Both the position numbers and the translations under genes were made by a program. A stretch of DNA of 64,000 nt from Promerops cafer (taxonomy: Eukaryota > Chordata > Aves > Passeriformes > Nectariniidae). Location of the stretch: NCBI GenBank assembly GCA_013398275.1, contig VZSE01002342.1, forward strand, positions 1,591,077 to 1,655,076, written 5' to 3'. The notes below the pieces were generated by a model, which saw only the letters and a program-made list of their open reading frames with translations, did not search any database and was not told where the DNA came from. Below are positions 53,553-64,000 of this stretch, in pieces (position 1 is the stretch's first letter; each line of letters begins with the position of its first letter).

Positions 53553-54116
53553 CAGGACTGTGCTCCTCGAGAGAGTGGGCAGTGGGGGCCATCCCAGTCC
53601 AGCACCTCCCTGGCAGGGCCCAAGCTGAGACCTTGCTGGCTGCAGGCGTGGAATGATGCCAGTGAAGGCTGTCCACATCTGCTTTCTCAATCCTCCCTGA
53701 CTCGTCTGTTAAGCTAGTGCCAGGATAGCTATACTACACCACACTTTCGCTGTTTCATGCAGCTCGTGTCATTTGCCACTTGAACTGCCCTGTGACCTGT
53801 GGGAAGCAAGCAGAGTAGTCTTCCAAAGAGGTCCCCATGAAGGACCTGCATGGTTGTTTAAGAGCCGTTCTCAGAGGTCTTTGCCCTCTGTCTTCTCACA
53901 TGCCAAAAGTTCCTGGCTCTGATCTGAGGGGTTTGAAAATCAGGTCTTCTTGCCTCAACCGTACTGTCAGGCACCTCTTTGCACAGGGCAAAGGATTTTT
54001 CCAGCTTTCCTGTTTATTATGCCACTGCTGGCTGAGACTTGTTCTTATGAGGCCTTAGACTTTCACTCTTCTTGTTTGAGCTACTGTACCACAGCTCTCA
54101 CACACACCTGCACTTT
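53553..54116 (+). other. KIT intron 1, spacer between duplicated segments
   Basis: Sequence just right of the 518-bp repeat shows weak continuing similarity to the corresponding flank after 60923 (GTGCTCCTCGAGAGAGTGGG against TGTTCTCCTTGGAGGTGGGG). Otherwise unassigned. Confidence 0.5.
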
Positions 54117-54840
54117 GAGGTAGCAGAATTGAAATTCAAAGTTGTTTTTTTCTGCCTTATTCTAGCAATTTTTATTTCTAGGATGGTTGTTTATGCATTC
54201 AGTCATGGAAGCATATATGCAGGATTAGTGGACCTCATGTGGAAAATTGCTTGGTGACACTGGAAGAATGAGTGCCAGTTGAGTTTAACACTGATAAATT
54301 CTAATTCCAAGGAGGGCTCCTTTCAGACTACAAACAAACAAACAAAGTAATTAGTCTCTGCAGGTGGTCTGACCATCCTTTGCTTCCTACTCTGTGCTGG
54401 ATTTGTCAGGAAGAGGAGCAGTTACCTGACCTGGTCTTAATCCAGTATATACCTTAAGAACAACTAAAGCTGTGAGATGAGTGAATTAAGTCTGGAGTGT
54501 ATAACCTCATCCCAAGTAATTATCCGATTGTTTTTCCTGAACGTCTGTTGTTGTCTGTGTGGGTAGGGAAATTCAGCCTCTGAATGGAGCTGCAGAGTGT
54601 GTTTTTGCATGGAAGTAGTATTTTCACTGGCGTGACTCTGCTACTACACATGGATGTTGTACAGTCTTGTACAACTGTGTGACATGAGCGAACAGCACAG
54701 TTATTCAAGTTAAGGATTACTCGTAGCACTGAAGACCTGCTCTGACAGGGGAAGGGTTTTTTACTGCAAGATTACCTCAATATTTGCATATGTTCTTCTG
54801 ATGTTCAAGTAGCTTCGAAACAGTGAGAATTTCTCTGGAT
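54117..54840 (+). repeat. Local duplication in KIT intron 1, copy 2
   Basis: Partner of 52250-52980. Its 54348-54616 core is almost identical to the first copy, while the flanks on both sides have drifted. A CAAACAAACAAACAAA stretch lies just before the core in this copy only. Confidence 0.85.
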
Positions 54841-55751
54841 TTTTGACTATGAACTGCATTTTTGTAGGCTCACTAAGACTTTCACATCATGGGCATGCTA
54901 ACTCAGCAACCCCCTGATTGACTTTCCCTGACAGTAGAGCCAAGGAAGCCCGAATGTGCTCCTTCCTCTGTGTAGACAGTTGGGAAGTGCTTGGGAACTG
55001 TGAACTGGAGCTGCTAATTTTACAGAGGTTTACTTCGTGAGAATGTTTAAAACGTTGTGTTCACTGAAAAAGAAGCTAAATAGTCATTTAGAGCAGCTTT
55101 GGTGACTGAGAGATGGCTGCCTCAGTGAAACTAATTTGGTAGCATTGGGATGGAAACTTGAAGAATATTTTGCATGGCTTTTTTTTAATGTAAGAAATGT
55201 TGAATTGGCACTTCAGGTAAAGAAACAAGCAATTATGGAAAGCATGTACTGATGCCTTCATTAAACTGGACACTTCTAATTCAAGAGTATGAGTGGAGCA
55301 TCTGAATACATGAGAGAGCAGTTATAAAAAGATAACTGTTGAGAAAGGAAACTTTAGTTCTTGGCAGCATACTGAGTAAATGACAAAGAATGATTAAAAA
55401 TTCTGCCATGTAGGATCAGACTCATATGTTCTTGAATTTAATTTTTAAATAGCTTGGGTCTGTTCCCATTCAAAAGCCAAAACATTGCAGAAAGTGGTGC
55501 ATCTGAAACTTTAGTTTCAAAGGGGTTTTTAGAGGCCAGTTTCCACCTGCACTGGTTATTTTCTCTGTGTGCTAGAGGTCTTATAAGCGAAAAGATCTCT
55601 GTAGAATTGCACAGTGCCATTGCAGTTTAGTATTTTTAAGAAATAATTCCCAAAATATTAGTTGCACATACACAGCTATAAATAAGAATTTTGCTGCAGA
55701 AAAAAGGAGAGTGTTGTATTGACATTCTATTTTGTGTTTTTTTTTTTCCAG
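54841..55751 (+). other. KIT intron 1, 3' end
   Basis: Ends with a strong acceptor: a T-rich tract (about 55737-55747) and CCAG ending at 55751. No other feature was recognised. Confidence 0.7.
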
Positions 55752-55991
55752 GTGGTGCACTGTCCCATGTAGAGTCTTTACGGGTTGTGAATAAAGGGGA
55801 GGAATTAAGGCTGACGTGCAATGAGGAGGGACCTGTGACTTGGAATTTCCAGAACTCGGACCCATTGTCAAAAGCAAGGAGTTCCAATGATAAAGAGTGG
55901 TACACCAAGAATGCAACAGTCAGAGACATAGGCAGATACACATGCAGAAGCAAAGGGAGTATTGTCTCCTCTTATTATGTTTTTGTTAAAG
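55752..55991 (+). CDS. KIT exon 2: mature N-terminus and Ig-like domain D1
   Basis: The 240-bp exon is bounded by TTTTTTTTCCAG and G|GTAAAT. It starts with GT, completing a codon begun in exon 1, and ends with one base of the next codon, so it enters and leaves in phase 1. The product reads GALSHVESLRVVNKGEELRL and onward. It contains the two D1 cysteines (in LTCNEE and YTCRSK), the core tryptophan of VTWNF, a DIGRYTC motif typical of Ig F strands, and an N-glycosylation site NAT. It then runs into YVFVK. D1 is the outermost Ig domain and helps bind stem cell factor. The exon is about 30 bp shorter than human exon 2, as in chicken, which supports an avian source. Stops occur just beyond the donor, so read-through would truncate. 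Confidence 0.95.
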
Positions 55992-58900
55992 GTAAATATC
56001 AGTGAAGGCATTGTTTTTGCTTCCCACCCCTCCTCTCCCCGCCCCCCCCCCCCCNCCATCTCCACTCCCAAAATAATAGGACAGTAAATGTTAGAGGACA
56101 GAATGAAGTTGAAGTACAGCAGGAGAACACAGTCTGGTAGAAGAAATCTTCTTCCCTGTCCTGCAGGAAGAAACCTCATTCTCTGCTTTGCTTGAAGTGG
56201 CCTTTGTCAACAGTGCAAAGTTCTGGATAAGTTCCTCTTTACATTCCCATTAATTTTGTGGTGATGTTTATCCAAGCTCCCTTTCTAGACGCTACCTAAG
56301 TGACTTGATTCTGTTGTATGAGTCAGTTATACAGCAAAGAAGCAAGAAATATGTAGAAATGTCTTTTTAATTCTATGCTATCCATCAGTATGGAGTCATG
56401 TAAAGCTTGGTCGCAAGCTTTTGATTTGCTGAGGCAGTCAGCCTAAAGAATTTGGTCTTTTGAGACTGCTCCCAGGCCTAAGCCAGCAAACAGTGATGAC
56501 TCCTCTGCCTTCAGCTTCTGATCTACCTTGTGACTGATCAGAAATGTCTCAGACAGGAAAAAATGTGCTTCTGCTCTGACACATTTCTCAATCCTTTATT
56601 ACTCTTCTTTGTTCAGTGTTTTCTTCAGATTTCTCTGCTGATGTATGTCTATATCAGCTGCCCCTGAGCTCACAGTTTACCATGCCTGGCATTCCATTTA
56701 CTTTCTCAGGAAAACAGTTATTTTGCTTCTCCTTCACATAGCTCTGGTGGTCTTCCTAACCTGTTGATGGAAAAAAGTCCTACAGCATCCACTTTCTGGA
56801 AGACAGCGTTACTTGACCAACAGGGGCTGTCTCAGCGAACCCCCTCTGAACACTGCTAGTCCTTTGAGAATTACTGCAGGGTTGTTCTCCAAGACAGGGA
56901 GATACCAGCACAGCGAAGCACAGCACAGCAAGGGTTATTTTATCCAGGGAAGATATCTGGCATAGCGGCCACACAATTTGAAGAGTGCTCCTTAACTGCT
57001 CCTGAGTTCTCCAAATAGCCATGCAGCTACCATGGATAAGTTTCCTTGACTTTCAGTTTTTCTCTGAGACTATGACTAAAGGAAATCTGACATGTATTTT
57101 ACCTGTATGTGGTAAACAATCTTCACTTAACCTACCCTGAATTTTTCCTGAACATCATGGTAATTATCCCAGACAGCTATGATCATAGAGATGTTTTTGC
57201 CTTCCATTGCATGAGTGACTCCTTCACCTCAGGATAGCAGGCAGCTCTCCTGAGCATGCTTACCAAAGCATCAGGGAAGTTGTGTGGCCCTCATGCAACA
57301 CATTATTGTCTTTTTTGTCTCAGTTGTGTGAAAAACGTGCAACCTTAACTTTGACAAGTTCCTGGCAGTGCAATAGGTATGTTTATGAGGTTGACATCAT
57401 TTTGCATCAGGCATGGTTTAATGACATCTTACATCACCTGTAAGATGCTGCCGTATGCTCTGCTGCTTGTGGGGTTGCCACAAACACCCCATTATACTTT
57501 TCTGCATGTAAAGGTGGGAGTGAAGAGAGAACAGGACCAAGAACCTCGATCCTGCATAGTGACACCTAAAATGGTGGCATCTGTTGATATCTTATGTCCT
57601 TCTGAACATACTAAATCCAAATTTCTTCTGTTTCTGTGACCAAGAATGATGCAGTGTTGACAGACTGGATTTGTACCTGCTTCACCTTTCTGTTTTGGCA
57701 GAAAGTACCTGTGTTGTATCTATAAATGCATTTTTTTTCCTGATCCAAGCAAGCCTAGTTTAGAATCCTGCGTAAGAGAGAAAAATCTCTTGATTCTGAT
57801 CTCACGTCTTTTCAGATGGAATCACTGATAAGCACTACCATATCTTGTGTTGGAAGCCTGCGGTATGCCCAGAAGGCAAGTGCAACCCAAGATGTCCATG
57901 GGGTAGAAGGCCATGAAAGGAAGAACATGACCATGAGCAGCCTTGTTTGTGTCTGGATTCTCTATAGGAAGTCTTTTCATGTCTTCTCACTGTGCTGTTC
58001 CCTTCCAGATGGGGGTTGAAGATGCAAGGGGAGCACCTCAGCAATTCTGCTTGCTCCAGTCAGGGCCTTGCCTGCAATTTCAGCTGTTAGTGAAACAGGT
58101 CTTTGTTCCTGCTATTTTCAAAAACTTTTTTTTTTTTTTGTAGTTGTGGGAAGCCATACTTTCTGCCTAATGAAGATTTCTTGGTTCTGTCCATACTGGA
58201 GAAAGAGGCACTGAGTAGAAAGCAACCAGTTATGTCTGTTAGCAAGGACATTTAGATGAGCACTTTTAATCCATCCTCTTCTGCTCAGAAGTGACAGCGA
58301 GTCACAGCATTCCTTTTAAGATCTCTGTGTGCAAAATGTCACATTTTGGTTCTGTTCAGAAATGATTTAGTTTTTTTTCATTTCGTAGTAGTCTGCATTC
58401 TCTAATTCTAGACTGATGCTCCAAAACCTGTAGTTTGTGGGGGCTTCTTGGGTGGTAATATCAAATGTAGCTAAAGCTACACCCTCAGTCTAAGCTAGAA
58501 ACCAGCCAGTAACTTCTCTGTTCAGTGATGAGTAACCCCTGATGTAGCGAATTGCTTACATAAACACCCCAGGCTTCATTTTCAGCCTGGTACGTCTTGT
58601 CTTAAACCAAATGCACATTGCTGATCATCTTAAACAAATTCTCTCAGTCTTCCTTGGTAAGCCATGGTTTGTTGATCTCTAATCATTCAAGTTGTAAGCA
58701 TGTTTGCAGAAAAGAAAGAAAACTTCTCTCTCTGTTTTTGTTTTTCTAATTCATTCCACTCTGTAGAGAGGGCAGATGGAATCCCAAATAAACTTTTGCA
58801 GAATGTTTGTCATCACACATTCCTTTACTTTTGTGTTTGCCAGCTTCTTAGCATTGCAAGGTCATGACATATCATGGGCTTCAACTTTGGTTGTAGAAGT

Positions 58901-59586
58901 GTTTAAAGTACTTTATGTTTGTGTGCTGTGGTTGGCTGAGATGAAATGCTATAGGAAAGTTACTTTGTGAAAGATTGCATGATTATTTTTCAATCAGATA
59001 TGATGTTTGTATGCCCAGTTTTTCTTCTAAGGAGGCTAAAAATAATCCCTGCTTTCAGGGAACAGAGAGAAAGAGAGAAGTTGTTTGCTGCTTCCTCTGG
59101 TAGCAATGTGTGTTCATTTAGATTATGTATTTTACAGAAGTGAAAACCATAATTTAGGTGCTTTTCAACTTCCATTTGCTCATAAATTTCTTTCAAATCC
59201 TCCCGTGGGCATGAAACCTTACAGCCCTGCCACTAGCTAAAAGCAAATTACTTCTAGTGGTCTGTGAAAATCTGTTTACTGTTGTGGGGATATTTTGGAC
59301 CTAAACAAGGCAAAAAATGCTCTCCATCTCCAAATAAAAAACCAGTAAGATTATTTTTAGTGCACATGATTCTTTAGTGTATCTGGTATTGAATGCTACT
59401 GCACGTCTCCTGTTGTACTGCTCTTTTAGGAGAAAATTTAATGTCTCTTGGTAAACATGAATTAGGCAATACTCAGTTTTACTGGCTGAAAGTAAAACTT
59501 TCTTTGACAAGTGCCCAGTTGTAGAGTTACGGTAATCAGAAGTTCCCATGCCAGCTTGTCTGACAGATCTTTGTGTTTCTTCACAG
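55992..59586 (+). other. KIT intron 2
   Basis: About 3.6 kb. It contains a C-homopolymer at 56042-56057 interrupted by N at 56055, and T13 at about 58127-58139. Short open frames on both strands are not supported. The donor is GTAAAT and the acceptor is TGTTTCTTCACAG. Confidence 0.9.
56042..56057. repeat. Poly-C tract with an assembly N
   Basis: A run of C is broken by a single N at 56055. This is a typical sequencing failure in a homopolymer; true length is unknown. Confidence 0.9.
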
Positions 59587-59865
59587 ATCCAAATGTGCTT
59601 TTCCTTGTTGATTCTCTGATCTATGGAAAAGAAGACAGTGACATCCTGCTAGTGTGCCCACTAACAGATCCAAATGTTACGAATTTCACACTGAAAAAAT
59701 GTGGTGGCAAACGTCTCCCCAAAAATATGATGTTCATTCCCAATCCCCAGAAAGGCATTGTTATAAAGAATGTACAGAGGTCGTTCAAGGGCTGCTACCA
59801 GTGCTTTGCCAAGCACAATGGAGTTGAGAAGATATCAGAGAAGATTTTCTTGAATGTGAGACCAG
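59587..59865 (+). CDS. KIT exon 3: Ig-like domain D2
   Basis: The 279-bp exon lies between TTCTTCACAG and G|GTAACA and keeps phase 1 at both ends. Its first codon is split across the junction and gives the aspartate of the VKD-PNVLFLVD passage. The product includes LVDSLIYGKEDSDILLVCPL, N-glycosylation sites NVT and NFT, a KKCGGK loop, FIPNPQKGIVIKN, and the closing cysteines of GCYQCFAKH, ending in LNVRP. This order of motifs is that of KIT D2, the main stem cell factor contact together with D1 and D3. The D2 fold has two disulfides, and four cysteines are present. It is one codon shorter than the human exon as I recall it. Confidence 0.95.
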
Positions 59866-60405
59866 GTAACACGGGATTTTTGCCTTTTTGAAGAGAACCT
59901 GATTCCTAGGAGGTGTAGAGAAGGGCTGTGAAGCCCCACTGCTGCCGAAGGAAGGGGCGAGCTTAGAAAGCTTGTTTTGGACAAGTTGTGTCAGGGCACA
60001 GATTAATCTTGTGACACTTAGCTTGTGGCTGTGCTCAGAAGATTTGGCCATGATGAGCTTTATTTTCTGTTCCTGGTGATTTCCAGGAATTTTTTTCATC
60101 ATTATAAGGAATGTAGGTTATGCTGTTAAATTCTGAGGGCAAACCAGCACCCTGAGGTTTGTACAGGTTTGTGCAGGCAAATTGTTTTGGTGCCTGACTC
60201 CTGTGTCTGTTGCCCACAAGTGACAGTAGAAGGAACTGATTGATGGCGCTGAAGAAGAGGGATTTGGTGGAGAGGCAGGGCTTGTGGAAGGAGAAGGTCT
60301 TCATCTTCATATTATTGAGTGAAGATGGTCACAACAGCAGCCGTGTGCACAGATGATGATGGGGAGTGCATTGTGGCTGAGCTGCTACATGCAGCACTAG
60401 GCTTG

Positions 60406-60923
60406 GCAAACCTGTTGGTGATGCCCTGGTGATGCCCTTTCCACACCCCTGTGCCCTGGGGTTGGGTGCTTAGGTGGGTTTGGTGAGGAGGAGAAGCCTG
60501 GTGTCTGCCCGCCGGGCTCTACAGACCGGTTTTGTCTGGGCAGTTTGGAGCCTGCACTTACCCCGTGTGTCATTATTGGGCTGGGCAAATACCCAGGAGG
60601 GAGGTGGAGGGAGCAGTTCAGCCAGCCAGGCTGGCTTGGCATTTCCTCCAGGCAAGTAACTGAGTTTGCTCTCCATGTAGGTCTGGACACTGGGAAGGAA
60701 GCCACCTCTTGCTGCAGCTGAGGCTGCTGCCCAAAGAGGGGGAGCCCAGCTCGGGCCAGCAGGCTGGTGTGCTCCTCCCCGCTGCCTGCACCGTGCCAGG
60801 GGCTGGGAGCCAAGGCCAGGCCACAGCAGCACGTGGCCTTGTGCTGGTGAAGGAGGGCTGCCCTGTGGTGTGGTGAGGGCACACAGTGCTGCTTGCTCCA
60901 TGGCAGAGTCTGTGTGACTTGCC
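60406..60923 (+). repeat. 518-bp direct repeat, intron 3 copy
   Basis: Partner of 53035-53552, in the same orientation. Substitutions are mainly CG to CA relative to the other copy (for example GGGCAGTTTGG for GGGCGGTTTGG, CTCCATGTAGG for CTCCGTGTAGG). Left of the repeat the patch GGTGATGCCCTTTCC replaces the other copy's ACACTTGACCTTCCC. Confidence 0.9.
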
Positions 60924-62370
60924 TGTTCTCCTTGGAGGTGGGGCAAGAGGTTGAGGAGTGAGGACCATCTCACATGTTGAGTTTACTGTTTAAGTGGTTT
61001 TTTTCTGATGATTTGGAAATTCAGCATTGTCACTATCAGTATTGTAATTGCTGTAATATTCGGTCCTTACTGAGTTCACCAAGTAAAAGTCCCACTTTCT
61101 CCTTGGCTCAGCATTTAAATGCATTGGAGATGCACTGGTGGGTAATGTTTCTGTAGTTATTACCATGGCACTCAGACCCTCAAGATGTGAGCTTCTGGTA
61201 CAGAAAGAGTGAAGAGGCATCTGTGAAACAGGGAGCTGTGCAGGAGTACTCAGACACACAACAGCTATGATAGCACAGGGAGTGTTTATGTACAGCCCTT
61301 CTCAAAACAATGAGGGGCTTTATGGACTTAGGGCTTTTTTTTTGGATGTCCAGAGATGTTTCTGGCAGATGAGAACACAGAATGCCTTCTCCACTGGCAT
61401 CTTCCTGTCACTTGGGTGCTGCTGAATGCTGAGGGGGATTTTTGTGTGAGCCTTTATATCTGAAGAGAGCAAACATGTTTCTTTGTTCTCTTCTGTAGCT
61501 TCTTACAGCGACATGAGGAAAACATTATTGTTGAAGTACAAATGGCTGAGAAGCATGGGTTTTTCCTAAGTTTTGTACAATTTACGTGAGATAACTACAA
61601 AAGTTGTGTCAGAGGCAGAAAGTCTGCAAGACCTTATCTGATACATGCTACATCCACAGTTTGTCTTCCGGTGTAAAAGCCCTAATGCGAAGTTAGCTGG
61701 AGTATAATAAAAGAGGAAAATTTGGAGAAAGGATGAAGAAAATAGAAAAGCAAACTACAAAGGTAACAGAGGAAGAGCTGAAGATCTTTGCAGAGGCAGG
61801 AGACACATAGTTCTTAGATACACCTGACTGTTGACAAAAGGCATCCTGAAGCAGAACGCGGTACAGCTACCCCACGTCTGCGTGTCACCACCTGCTTCTT
61901 GGGTGACAAACTGTGAGCCATCACTTTAAGCAGAGGTTGTGGTGCTTTCAGGCACAGTTGTGCAGAAGTCCTTGAGCTGTACCTGTCCTTCTTAGGCTGT
62001 CCATCAGGAGCTTTTCAGGGATCTATCAGACAGTACTTCCTGTTGGCTGTAATGTTTTGTAATTAAAATCTGCAGTTAGTGCTGGGCTGCTGTTCTTCAG
62101 TGACTGATCCTCACCGTGTTTTCAGTTCTAGAGTGCTACTTTTTAATCAATGTCACAAAATGAATTGTCTCATTGATGGTTCAGCATCATTCGGGTTTCT
62201 TCATGCAAGTTGCTATGCTCTAATATTATCTAATTTTTAAGTGTAATTTGAAGCAAGGTTGAAGCAAAAATGTGCTTGTTGTAAAGGAACAACTGTGTAA
62301 TATGTTAAAAAATTTGAATAATCTCAGAGCCTTGATTTTATTGTAAAGTTAATTAATGACTGATTTTTAT

Positions 62371-62428
62371 CCCCCCCCAGAAGAGCTGAGACTAATGAAA
62401 AGTAATAAACTTCTAAATTGTTTTCCAG
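62371..62428 (+). other. Alternative 3' splice site and in-frame 48-bp extension of KIT exon 4
   Basis: TTTTTATCCCCCCCCAG ends at 62380, a stronger-looking pyrimidine tract than the one before the conserved acceptor at 62428. Use of it would add 62381-62428, which is 48 bp and open in the KIT frame. It would insert 16 residues reading EELRLMKSNKLLNCFP between D2 and D3, including an extra cysteine. The conserved exon border is the downstream site because the VHK start and the 137-bp length match known KIT. Confidence 0.4.
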
Positions 62429-62565
62429 TTCACAAAACTCTTCCTGTCGTCACCTTATCAAAAAGCTATGAGCTTCTCAAAGAAGGGGAAGAATTTGAAG
62501 TTACATGCATAATCATGGATGTGGATAGCAGTGTACAAGCTAGTTGGATTTCTCTCAAAAGTGGG
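62429..62565 (+). CDS. KIT exon 4: start of Ig-like domain D3
   Basis: The exon runs from TTGTTTTCCAG to GGG|GTAAGT and is 137 bp, the length known for mammalian KIT exon 4. It enters in phase 1 and ends on a codon boundary. The product begins VHKTLPVVTLSKSYELLKEG and contains the first D3 cysteine in FEVTCIIMDV and the tryptophan of SSVQASWISLKSG. The second D3 cysteine lies in exon 5, outside the window. D3 is the third ligand-contact domain and borders the D4-D5 receptor-receptor contacts. The donor is a perfect GTAAGT. Confidence 0.95.
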
Positions 62566-64000
62566 GTAAGTTCCTTTAATTGTGTCATGGGTGCCTCAGC
62601 ACAGTACACAGACTCTCTGTAGACATTCACATGCTTGTCTTGGGTACGTGATACTGTGTTGATTTGGATTTGTTGTATTTACAAAGACTCAGTATCCTTC
62701 AGACTGGTGAGGGGGTAACAACTGTCCTGTGCCCTTGAGGATGGCTGGGAGGAAAAGCATCTGCATGGGCTTCTCTTCCCAAAAAGAAATTAAAGTTAGG
62801 CTCTTCAATGTGAAGTTTAGGTGACCTCTGTTGGGCTCCCTAAATACGGAAGCGTGGAGTGCCTACACATCACATTGCAATCAATGGGAGCTGCAAATAT
62901 CAACACATGGACTGCAAATTACATATTCTAGTTGTTATCATTAACAGTAAAATACCTGCTAATTAGCATGGGGTTGTGCATGACAGGAATAGTAGTAAGC
63001 ATTCATAGGAATGATTAATTCATTTAAATTACATGGTGTGCCTCACTAACTGGAAAAGCTCTGAAAAATGAACCGGTGAACTGGCTTCTGTCTGCCAGTG
63101 ATAGATGAAGTTACTGACTGGCATCACCAGATTAAATTATTGAGAGGCTCAGTGCTCCAGGAGTTTGATACTGACAGCACAACTATTCTGCAGAAAAGGG
63201 GCAGAGAGATCCCCTTCCCTGGTAAGCCAGCGTGCTGCCAGCTGTGTCTTTGAAATGAGCAGCAGGCATTGGATTGTTTTTGAGAATGCTTCTTGATCTT
63301 CTGGGTATACCCTGAAATTTAAATTAATTAAAAGCCCTTGTGAAGACCTTTTAGTAACTCCTGCCATATACTCTCCCATGCTAATTGACTGATCTTTTAC
63401 TGCTAATGGTAGTGACCAGAATACGTAATTCTCAGCCCATGTATATGGAAGAAAAGACTCCTGTGATATTTGGATAAATCACATCTCCTCAGGCACATAA
63501 CGAACACGAGTCCTGTATCCTGGGGCTGGGCATGCTGTGCTTAGCTAATCCACCAGCTCTGGCAAAGCTGTTCTTGCTAAGTGCTTGCTGCTCCAGAAAT
63601 CCCACCCCACAGCTCTGAACATTGAGGAAGTCTAAGTGACATGAAGGTGGCTTGGGACATGCAGATCTGCTTTTGTTCCTGTGCAGGACCTTCATCTGAG
63701 AATTTCATTTCTTCTCTCATTCCCCTCCCTTTCCTGTGTTACAGATTGATGAAATTGAGGCCTTCCCTTCATTTTTTGTGCTTTATAACTTTTTATTTAA
63801 TGTGTAAAAGCCACAAGGAAAGTATTTTCCCAATAAGTTTGACTTTTCTGTCCTTTCAAGTAAATAGTAGGAGCTGCTGTCTTTGAAATACTGACTATCA
63901 AATTAAATTTTGTACTGAAAGAGAATGCATAAATTTCATATTTAAGTAGATTCAGAATTACATTTTGTCCTCAATAGATGAGAGAAAAAAAACCAAAATG
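62566..64000 (+). other. KIT intron 4, 5' part
   Basis: No exon 5 was found before the end of the window. Sequence is AT-rich and unassigned. Confidence 0.8.

Larger units (their letters stand above)
59866..62428 (+). other. KIT intron 3
   Basis: About 2.6 kb. It carries the second copy of the 518-bp direct repeat and otherwise unassigned sequence. Its 3' end holds two candidate acceptors, at 62380 and 62428. Reading through the exon 3 donor gives a stop within about ten codons. Confidence 0.9.
38010..64000 (+). other. KIT gene body, partial (introns 1-4, exons 2-4; 3' part beyond the window)
   Basis: KIT is a class III receptor tyrosine kinase of the plasma membrane, activated by stem cell factor (KITLG). 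It is needed for melanocyte, germ cell, mast cell and blood progenitor development. Three consecutive exons with correct AG/GT borders and matching phases (1, 1, then 0) were found. Exon 4 is 137 bp, the same length as I recall for mammals, while exons 2 and 3 are slightly shorter than in human. Intron 1 is about 17.7 kb if the CpG island is the first exon. D3 to D5, the membrane segment and the kinase lie downstream of the window. Confidence 0.85.

Noticed and set aside
53014..53690. Long minus-strand open frames (up to 220 codons), also present in the 60397-60973 copy
   Set aside because: They overlap in several frames in GC-rich sequence, match no family and lie within a repeated intronic segment. 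The shared openness follows from the copies being nearly identical, not from coding constraint.
1..64000. CRISPR arrays, bacterial operons, ribosome binding sites
   Set aside because: The window is vertebrate nuclear DNA with spliced exons; no such structures are present.

Overview
The window reads as a nuclear segment of a bird genome. Three spliced exons on the + strand (exons 2, 3 and 4) encode the first immunoglobulin-like domains of the receptor tyrosine kinase KIT (stem cell factor receptor), in a form that closely resembles the avian protein. The repeat content also fits a bird: a CR1 LINE fragment, ancient CR1/L3-type LINE remnants, an avian ERVL-type solo LTR, few young repeats and long unique stretches. 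Residue differences from chicken KIT as I remember it argue for another bird, but the species cannot be fixed from this window.

Layout. Positions 1 to about 37.6 kb hold no gene I can support. By known vertebrate synteny this should be the intergenic interval 5' of KIT, on the PDGFRA side. It contains decayed LINE pieces (about 1.64-2.06, 13.28-13.62 and 17.24-17.72 kb), an ERVL-type solo LTR (about 18.40-18.79 kb), a weaker LTR candidate (about 29.1-29.44 kb), simple repeats, and AT-rich stretches with clustered homeodomain-type sites that could be conserved enhancers. A false assembly duplication lies between two N positions at 21660 and 21842. A strong CpG island at about 37.64-38.47 kb is the likely KIT promoter. 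It is broken by an N at 38009, and the signal-peptide exon 1 cannot be found around it, so exon 1 probably sits in that gap. Intron 1 runs from there to 55751. Exon 2 is 55752-55991, exon 3 is 59587-59865 and exon 4 is 62429-62565. Intron 4 continues past the end of the window.

The most notable structures are in the KIT gene body. (1) A 518-bp sequence is present in direct orientation in intron 1 (53035-53552) and intron 3 (60406-60923), nearly identical outside one small patch. It brackets exons 2 and 3, which together are 519 bp, so unequal recombination would remove D1 and D2 in frame. (2) A diverged local duplication in intron 1 (about 52.25-52.98 and 54.12-54.84 kb) contains a 269-bp core that is almost identical, as a gene-conversion tract would be. 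(3) A second, polypyrimidine-rich splice acceptor lies 48 bp upstream of exon 4 and would add 16 in-frame residues. (4) An exon-like island in intron 1 (40495-40622) has a strong acceptor, a perfect GTAAGT donor and an exit phase that matches exon 2.
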